A DNA stretch of 10,668 bases, taken from Parvularculaceae bacterium UBA4496. Lineage in GTDB: Bacteria > Pseudomonadota > Alphaproteobacteria > Caulobacterales > Parvularculaceae. The notes beneath the pieces are model-generated. The model was not told where the DNA came from and did no database searches. It saw only the letters and a list, made by a program, of their open reading frames with translations. Positions 6,856 to 10,668 of this stretch are shown one piece after another. The first letter of the stretch is position 1. Every line of letters starts with the position of its first letter. Both the position numbers and the translations under genes were made by a program. The stretch covers positions 11,640 to 22,307 of the forward strand of contig DGNI01000108.1 of the NCBI GenBank assembly GCA_002388885.1, given 5' to 3'.

Positions 6856-7407
6856 ATGAGAAAGAATAGCGTGACTGACTACGCATACATCCTGTTCGAT
6901 ACGGCGCTCGGTCGCTGCGGGCTGGCATGGGGCGCGGCCGGCTTGCGCGCCGTCAGCTTCACCCACGGCGACGATGCGGCAACGGTCGCGCATCTCAAAA
7001 AGCGCGCGCCGGGCGCAGTAGAGACAGAAAACCCGCCGCCGGAGATCGCGCGGTTGATCGAAGATGTCATTGCATTGTTCGAAGGCGGCAAACGCGACCT
7101 TTCCTATGCGATGCTGGATGCGGAGGGCGTCGAACCGTTCGACCTGTCCGTCATTGAGCTGACGAAAGACATCGGGCCGGGCGAGTTGAAAACATATGGC
7201 GATCTTGCCCGCGCGCTCGGCGATGTGGGTCATGCGCGGCGCGTGGGTCAGGCGTTGGGGCGCAATCCGTTTCCCATTGTCGTGCCCTGTCACCGTGTGG
7301 TCGGCGCCGGCGGCGCCATGACGGGGTTCTCCGCCCCCGGCGGCGCTGTGTTGAAACGCAGGCTTTTGAAAATCGAAGGCGCGCTCGAGCCGGAGCTGTT
7401 TGATTGA
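6856..7407 (+). CDS. ogt: Methylated-DNA--[protein]-cysteine S-methyltransferase
   Basis: This 183-residue suicide DNA-repair protein moves the alkyl group from O6-alkylguanine (or O4-alkylthymine) to its own cysteine. The active-site motif PCHRV is complete, with the acceptor C145, and is followed by the GFSAPGGAVLKRRLL segment (157-171) that closes the active site. Upstream are LKTYGDLA (111-118), the start of the helix-turn-helix, and HARRVGQAL (126-134) with the arginine used to flip the base. The N-terminal ribonuclease-H-like part is divergent, as is usual. No AraC/Ada domain is present, so this is the Ogt type rather than Ada. The ATG at 6856 follows GAAGG by one base, unusually close; a GTG at 6871 after AGAAAG is an alternative. 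Its stop is four bases from the convergent lipoprotein stop. Confidence 0.92.
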   Translation: MRKNSVTDYAYILFDTALGRCGLAWGAAGLRAVSFTHGDDAATVAHLKKRAPGAVETENPPPEIARLIEDVIALFEGGKRDLSYAMLDAEGVEPFDLSVIELTKDIGPGELKTYGDLARALGDVGHARRVGQALGRNPFPIVVPCHRVVGAGGAMTGFSAPGGAVLKRRLLKIEGALEPELFD

Positions 7408-7411
7408 ATAG

Positions 7412-7834
7412 CTAATCTGCACTGGAACAACTCTCGGCCAAACTGTTTATAGATTTTACGTCTGATATATATGCACGTTTCAATTCATATCTTTCGTCAG
7501 TAGGCATCAAAACAAACACAAAATCCACATCACTACGAATTTGACCATGCGCAATATAAAAAGCGGGCACTATAGCTCTTGCTTCATCTCCGATGAATAC
7601 TTTCTTGACGGTAATGTCTAACTCATACAACCCACGCCAAGTGATACACTCGCCGTCTGTCGTATAGATACACCGTTCTTCTTCAGATATTTTATCGCTA
7701 TAGGTTATGGATGTGACCCGCCCTAAAAGGACAACGTCTTTACAGCCGTATTCGACAATCGAGGAGTTTGTATTACCGGTAGTCGCACATGCGGCAACAA
7801 AAAGAGGCAGGCACATTAAAATCAGTGATTTCAT
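7412..7834 (-). CDS. Putative outer-membrane lipoprotein, unknown function
   Basis: This is a 140-residue protein with a lipoprotein signal: a short positive start (MK), a hydrophobic core, and the lipobox VAAC ending at C16. Ala follows the cysteine, so the mature protein would not be retained in the inner membrane by an Asp+2 signal. Mature cysteines are C31, C55, C63 and C136, possibly forming disulfides in the periplasm. The order DVVLLGRVTSI (33-43), ELDITVKKVFIG (71-82) and FVFVLM (95-100) suggests a small beta-rich domain, perhaps NTR/OB-like, but I do not recognise a named family. The coding sequence is about 42% G+C by hand count, far below its neighbours, which hints at transfer. 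AGAGG lies five bases before ATG 7834, and a sigma-70-like promoter lies upstream. Confidence 0.75.
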   Translation of the reverse strand: MKSLILMCLPLFVAACATTGNTNSSIVEYGCKDVVLLGRVTSITYSDKISEEERCIYTTDGECITWRGLYELDITVKKVFIGDEARAIVPAFYIAHGQIRSDVDFVFVLMPTDERYELKRAYISDVKSINSLAESCSSAD

Positions 7835-7877
7835 GAAAGCCTCTTTGCTTGAAATTTAGGGGCGAGGCTATCACAAA

Positions 7878-7906
7878 ATATTAGCTTGAAAGAAGGTTGC
7901 TTCCAA
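7878..7906 (-). promoter_or_regulatory. Sigma-70-like promoter of the lipoprotein gene
   Basis: On the minus strand, TTGGAA (7906-7901) and TAATAT (7883-7878) are separated by 17 bases, each matching four of six consensus positions. The site lies between the htpX stop and the lipoprotein start, about 44 bases before the ATG, so the lipoprotein gene can be transcribed apart from htpX. Confidence 0.4.
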
Positions 7907-7914
7907 AAATAGCC

Positions 7915-8829
7915 TTACCCCCACGGCCCTTTTCGAACACCCTCAAACGGCGACGGGCCGTCCGGGTCGAGGCGTACGCGGCCGCCGCCGCGCATGTCCA
8001 TCAGCCGGTCGATACGGTTCTGCGTCGCCGGGTGCGTGGAGAAAAGATTGTCGCGGCCGCGCCCTGACAACGGGTTGATAATCATCAACTGACCCGTCTC
8101 CGGGTGACGCTCCGCCGTTTCGTTGGGAATTTGCGCCGCGCCTTTTGAAATTTTTGCAAGCGCCGAGGCAAGCCATTCGGGATGGCCGCAGATTTCAGCG
8201 CCCATACGGTCGGCTTCATATTCGCGGCCGCGGCTGATCGCCATCTGCACCAGCGCCGCCGCCATCGGCGCGAGAATCATGATTGCGATGGCGCCGATAA
8301 TGCCGCCGGCGTTGTTGCGGTTGCCGCCAAAGAACAGCGCGAAGTTTGCGAGCATGGTGATCGCGCCGGCGATGGTCGCCGTGACCGTCATGGTCAGCGT
8401 GTCGCGATTTTTCACATGCGCAAGCTCGTGCGCCATGACGCCGGCGAGTTCTTTCTCATCGAGGATGCGCAAGAGACCCGTGGTCGCCGCGACGGCGGCA
8501 TTCTCCGGATTGCGGCCCGTGGCGAAGGCGTTCGGCTGTGCGTTGTCGATGATGTAGATTTTCGGATCGGGAATCTGCGCATTGCCGGCGAGCTCCTGCA
8601 CCATCTTCGCATAACGCCGGACGGCGCCGGAGGCGTGGGTTTCGTCGACTTCTTCCGCGCGGTACATTTTCAGCACCATCTTGTCGGAATTCCAGTAGGC
8701 CCATGCGTTCGTGCCCGCCGCGAACAAAAACGCGAGCCCCATGCCGCCCGGCCCGCCGATGAGGTAGCCGACCCCCATGAAAAGCGCCGTCAGGGCGGCG
8801 AGCAGCATGCCGGTGCGTAGCGTGTTCAT
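7915..8829 (-). CDS. htpX: HtpX-family membrane zinc metalloprotease
   Basis: This 304-residue M48 protease of the inner membrane takes part in quality control of misfolded membrane proteins, with its active site in the cytoplasm. Two N-terminal membrane segments (about 7-24 and 28-46) precede the catalytic part. The zinc motif HELAH at 134-138 gives H134, E135 and H138, and the third ligand is E205 in [11 protein letters not shown]. Two further hydrophobic stretches lie at about 150-167 and 175-197. [11 protein letters not shown] (263-273) is the conserved C-terminal motif. All catalytic residues are present and length is typical. AAAGGA lies eleven bases before ATG 8829. It is divergent from the SDHAF4-like gene across 67 bp. 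Neighbours give no sign of a CpxR-type control site. Confidence 0.95.
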   Translation of the reverse strand: MNTLRTGMLLAALTALFMGVGYLIGGPGGMGLAFLFAAGTNAWAYWNSDKMVLKMYRAEEVDETHASGAVRRYAKMVQELAGNAQIPDPKIYIIDNAQPNAFATGRNPENAAVAATTGLLRILDEKELAGVMAHELAHVKNRDTLTMTVTATIAGAITMLANFALFFGGNRNNAGGIIGAIAIMILAPMAAALVQMAISRGREYEADRMGAEICGHPEWLASALAKISKGAAQIPNETAERHPETGQLMIINPLSGRGRDNLFSTHPATQNRIDRLMDMRGGGRVRLDPDGPSPFEGVRKGPWG

Positions 8830-8896
8830 CGTCTGGTCGATCCTTTAATCGTGAAAGATGTGGCCTTATATGTGACATCAACCGGAGCGCTTCAAT

Positions 8897-9085
8897 ATGA
8901 CGGATGATCAGGAAAACCGGCTGGCAAAGCTTCCTGCCGCGGCGCGTCGCGCGCTCGCGGAGGCCGAGGAACGCCGCAAAGCGCAAAAAGCCGCCGATGG
9001 GCCGAAGGAAATCAATGGTCCGAAAGGCGAAGAGCCCACCCGCTATGGCGACTGGGAGCGTAACGGCCGCGCTGTCGATTTTTAA
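8897..9085 (+). CDS. DUF1674 / SDHAF4-like succinate dehydrogenase assembly factor
   Basis: This 62-residue protein has no signal or membrane segment. Residues 10-35 are Ala/Arg/Lys/Glu-rich and probably helical. The C-terminus carries the family signature of PF07896: NGPKGEEPTRYGDWERNG (39-56), then RAVDF at the end. The PTRYGDWE..GR..DF pattern is shared with mitochondrial SDHAF4/Sdh8, which binds the flavinylated succinate dehydrogenase flavoprotein and helps it join the iron-sulfur subunit. The same role here is by homology and has not been shown for this protein. GGAG lies nine bases before ATG 8897. No sdh genes are in the window, so it is unlinked to its presumed target here. Confidence 0.88.
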   Translation: MTDDQENRLAKLPAAARRALAEAEERRKAQKAADGPKEINGPKGEEPTRYGDWERNGRAVDF

Positions 9086-9090
9086 TTATT

Positions 9091-9142
9091 GCCCGCAATT
9101 TACCGCGCAAACACTTCCAATGAACGAATAAGCCTTGCGGGC
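9091..9142. repeat. 8-bp inverted repeat with long loop after the SDHAF4-like gene
   Basis: GCCCGCAA (9091-9098) and TTGCGGGC (9135-9142) are perfect inverted arms separated by 36 bases, just after the stop at 9085. There is no downstream T run and the loop is long, so this is at best a weak terminator or an incidental stem. Confidence 0.25.
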
Positions 9143-9210
9143 TCAACACTGCGCCCCTTACCCTTTCATTCAAACCGGCGCTCATAAGCCGGGTGTGATA
9201 AATGGATGAG

Positions 9211-9228
9211 AAAAGGAGGCTCTGCGTG
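9211..9228 (+). promoter_or_regulatory. Strong Shine-Dalgarno deciding a GTG start
   Basis: AAAAGGAGG (9211-9219) followed by six bases and GTG (9226-9228) is the best ribosome binding site in the window. It favours this GTG over the in-frame ATG at 9202, which has none, and over the ATG at 9253. Confidence 0.6.
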
Positions 9229-10188
9229 AAAGCGCGGAGAGGGCGGGGGCCTATGATCGCTATCGAGACACAAGGGCTGCACAAGCGGTTTCGCGGCGTC
9301 AACGCTGTTGACGGGGTCGATCTTTCCGTGCCGGAAGGCGCGATATTCGGATTTTTAGGGCCCAACGGGGCCGGGAAAACAACGACGATCCGGTTATTGC
9401 TCGGGCTGCTGCGCCCAAATCGCGGGCGCATCGCGCTGTTCGGCGAGAGCTTGAAAAACCGCCGCACCAAGGCGCTAAAATCCGTAGGTGTCGCATTCGA
9501 AACGCCGGCCCATTACGAACATCTGACGGGCCGGGAAAACCTCGACATCACCCGGCGTTTGCTCAAGCTCGACAAGTCCGAAATCGATCGCGTGCTCGAA
9601 ACGGTTGAACTGAAATATGTCGAGAATCGTTTGGTGCGAAAATATTCCCTCGGCATGCGCCATCGCCTTGGCCTTGCGCGCGCGCTGCTCGGCCGGCCGA
9701 AGCTTTTGATATTCGATGAACCGACCAATGGGCTCGATCCCGTCGGCATTCGCGAGATGCGCGAGTTCATCAAGACGCTGCCTGAGCGCACCGGCGCGAC
9801 GGTGTTCGTCTCCTCGCATCATCTCGCGGAAATTGAGCAAATGGCCTCCCACGTCGCGGTCATCCATCTCGGAAAAATCGTCTTTCAGGGCGGCATGAGC
9901 GAGTTGCGCGGTCTTCATGCGCCGCGCCTTGAACTCGCCTGTTCCGACGCCACTGCTGCTGCCTCGTTCCTCTCCGGCGCGGGAAAGCCGGCGGAAACGA
10001 AAGGCGGTCGACTGGTGCTGGAATTGGCTAGCGCTGACGGCGCAGAACGAGAAGCGGCGGAAATCAACCGCGATCTCGTTGGCGCCGGTTTCGACATTCA
10101 CCATCTGGCGATCGCGCCATGGACGCTGGAAGAGTTGTTCCTGCAGCTTGTGGGCGCCAAGCCGACGATCCGCTCGGACGCGGCGTAA
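9226..10188 (+). CDS. ABC-2 type transporter ATP-binding protein
   Basis: This 320-residue nucleotide-binding subunit powers an exporter together with the permease that follows. From the GTG start, motifs run in order: Walker A GPNGAGKTT (45-53), a Q-loop region with Glu in FETPAHYEHLTGREN (91-105) as in BcrA/NatA-type proteins, the signature YSLGMRHRLGLARAL (140-154), Walker B LLIFDEP (160-166), D-loop NGLDP (168-172) and the switch histidine in SSHHL (196-200). The last 90 residues are the divergent C-terminal domain typical of the drug/bacteriocin-resistance group. All ATPase motifs are intact. Alternative starts are ATG 9202 and ATG 9253; GTG 9226 has the best ribosome binding site. The permease begins 14 bases after its stop, so the two are co-transcribed. 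The substrate cannot be predicted. Confidence 0.92.
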   Translation: MKARRGRGPMIAIETQGLHKRFRGVNAVDGVDLSVPEGAIFGFLGPNGAGKTTTIRLLLGLLRPNRGRIALFGESLKNRRTKALKSVGVAFETPAHYEHLTGRENLDITRRLLKLDKSEIDRVLETVELKYVENRLVRKYSLGMRHRLGLARALLGRPKLLIFDEPTNGLDPVGIREMREFIKTLPERTGATVFVSSHHLAEIEQMASHVAVIHLGKIVFQGGMSELRGLHAPRLELACSDATAAASFLSGAGKPAETKGGRLVLELASADGAEREAAEINRDLVGAGFDIHHLAIAPWTLEELFLQLVGAKPTIRSDAA

Positions 10189-10202
10189 GGGGGACCGATA
10201 TC

Positions 10203-10668
10203 ATGTTGAATTCCATCATCGTCGAACTGATCAAGCTGAAGCGCTCGAAAATCATGATCGTGACGCTCGCGGGGCCGGGCCTCGTGGCGTTGTTGTTCTT
10301 TGCGCTGCAGGCGAGCGGCGCGAGTTTGCAAGCATGGCCGTTTTATTTTTTCGCCGGCTTCACTGCCTGGGCGACATTCATGCTGCCGCTTACCGCCACC
10401 ATCATCGCAACGCTTGTGGCGCAACTCGAACACGGACCGAAAACCTGGGCGCATCTGCTGGCGCTCCCCGTGCCGAAATGGCGGGTGTTCGGCGCCAAGG
10501 CGGTCGTGACGCTCGGACTGATTGCATTCATGAGTTTGCTCACCGGCGCGTTTCTCGCCTTTGGCGGCTGGCTGGCGGGCCAGCTTAATCCTGAAAACAA
10601 ACTGATCGATCCGGCGCCGCTGATCGGTCTTGCGGAAACCATGATGAGCGACGATGACGAAGTGTTCG
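10203..10668 (+). CDS. ABC-2 type permease (3' end outside the window)
   Basis: The frame is open from ATG 10203 to the last base, giving 155 residues of an incomplete protein. AGGGGGA lies eight bases before the ATG. Hydrophobic segments at about 17-35, 46-73 and 98-127 are consistent with the first membrane helices. Between them the EHGPKTWAHLLALPVPKWR stretch (76-94) matches the cytoplasmic loop of ABC2_membrane_4-type permeases, the bacteriocin or lantibiotic immunity-like group, where E(x)GTWKHLLALPV-like text recurs. The segment after residue 128 (PENKLIDPAPLIG) begins the extracytoplasmic part. It would form the membrane channel for the ATPase upstream. The export substrate is unknown, and whether a second permease follows cannot be seen. 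Confidence 0.82.
   Translation, partial: MLNSIIVELIKLKRSKIMIVTLAGPGLVALLFFALQASGASLQAWPFYFFAGFTAWATFMLPLTATIIATLVAQLEHGPKTWAHLLALPVPKWRVFGAKAVVTLGLIAFMSLLTGAFLAFGGWLAGQLNPENKLIDPAPLIGLAETMMSDDDEVF

Noticed and set aside
6733..7422. Leftward 229-residue frame opposite ogt
   Set aside because: Its C-terminal part is translation of the inverted-repeat element, and the rest is antisense to a complete alkyltransferase.
8182..8820. Rightward 212-residue frame opposite htpX
   Set aside because: It is Arg/His/Ala-rich without motifs, while the other strand encodes an intact HtpX with all zinc ligands.
9175..9192. CCGGC/GCCGG 5-bp stem before the ABC ATPase, considered as an attenuator or terminator
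   Set aside because: The stem is only five base pairs, there is no T run, and such stems are common by chance at this GC content.

Overview
The window looks like a chromosomal segment from an alphaproteobacterium. The coding regions are GC-rich, with many G/C third positions. A small DUF1674/SDHAF4-type protein, a family I know from Alphaproteobacteria and mitochondria, sits beside an HtpX protease, and a REP-like intergenic repeat of a style common in that class is present. The exact genus cannot be told. I see no tRNA, rRNA, CRISPR array, integrase or transposase.

Layout. Positions 1-153 hold the 5' end of a leftward membrane-protein gene that starts at TTG and runs off the window. A divergent intergenic region (154-342) with a near-perfect 22-bp GTTAAC palindrome separates it from a rightward pair: a zinc-ribbon SAM-dependent methyltransferase (343-1140) and a UPF0104/AglD-like multi-pass membrane protein (1137-2051), overlapping by GTGA. 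Next come a leftward HprK-like P-loop kinase (2032-3141), a rightward family 4 glycosyltransferase (3273-4424), a leftward DUF354 predicted glycosyltransferase (4433-5488) and a rightward family 2 glycosyltransferase with two C-terminal membrane segments (5618-6649). From 343 to 6649 the window therefore reads as an envelope-glycan or glycolipid locus. It is unusual because the genes alternate strand instead of forming one operon.

A compound inverted-repeat element (6729-6854) follows and ends one base before the start codon of an O6-alkylguanine-DNA alkyltransferase (6856-7407). Next are a GC-poor lipoprotein gene (7412-7834, leftward, about 42% GC by hand count) with a plausible sigma-70 promoter, htpX (7915-8829, leftward), the SDHAF4-like gene (8897-9085, rightward), and an ABC-2 exporter operon: ATPase 9226-10188 and a permease from 10203 that is cut by the window end.

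How the genes may work together: the two glycosyltransferases and the DUF354 protein would assemble sugars, the family 2 enzyme probably on a polyprenyl-phosphate carrier. The UPF0104 protein could move or anchor a lipid-linked intermediate, the methyltransferase could modify it, and the HprK-like protein could regulate or phosphorylate something in the pathway. That pathway reading is inference from co-location. The right half is unrelated housekeeping, repair and transport functions.
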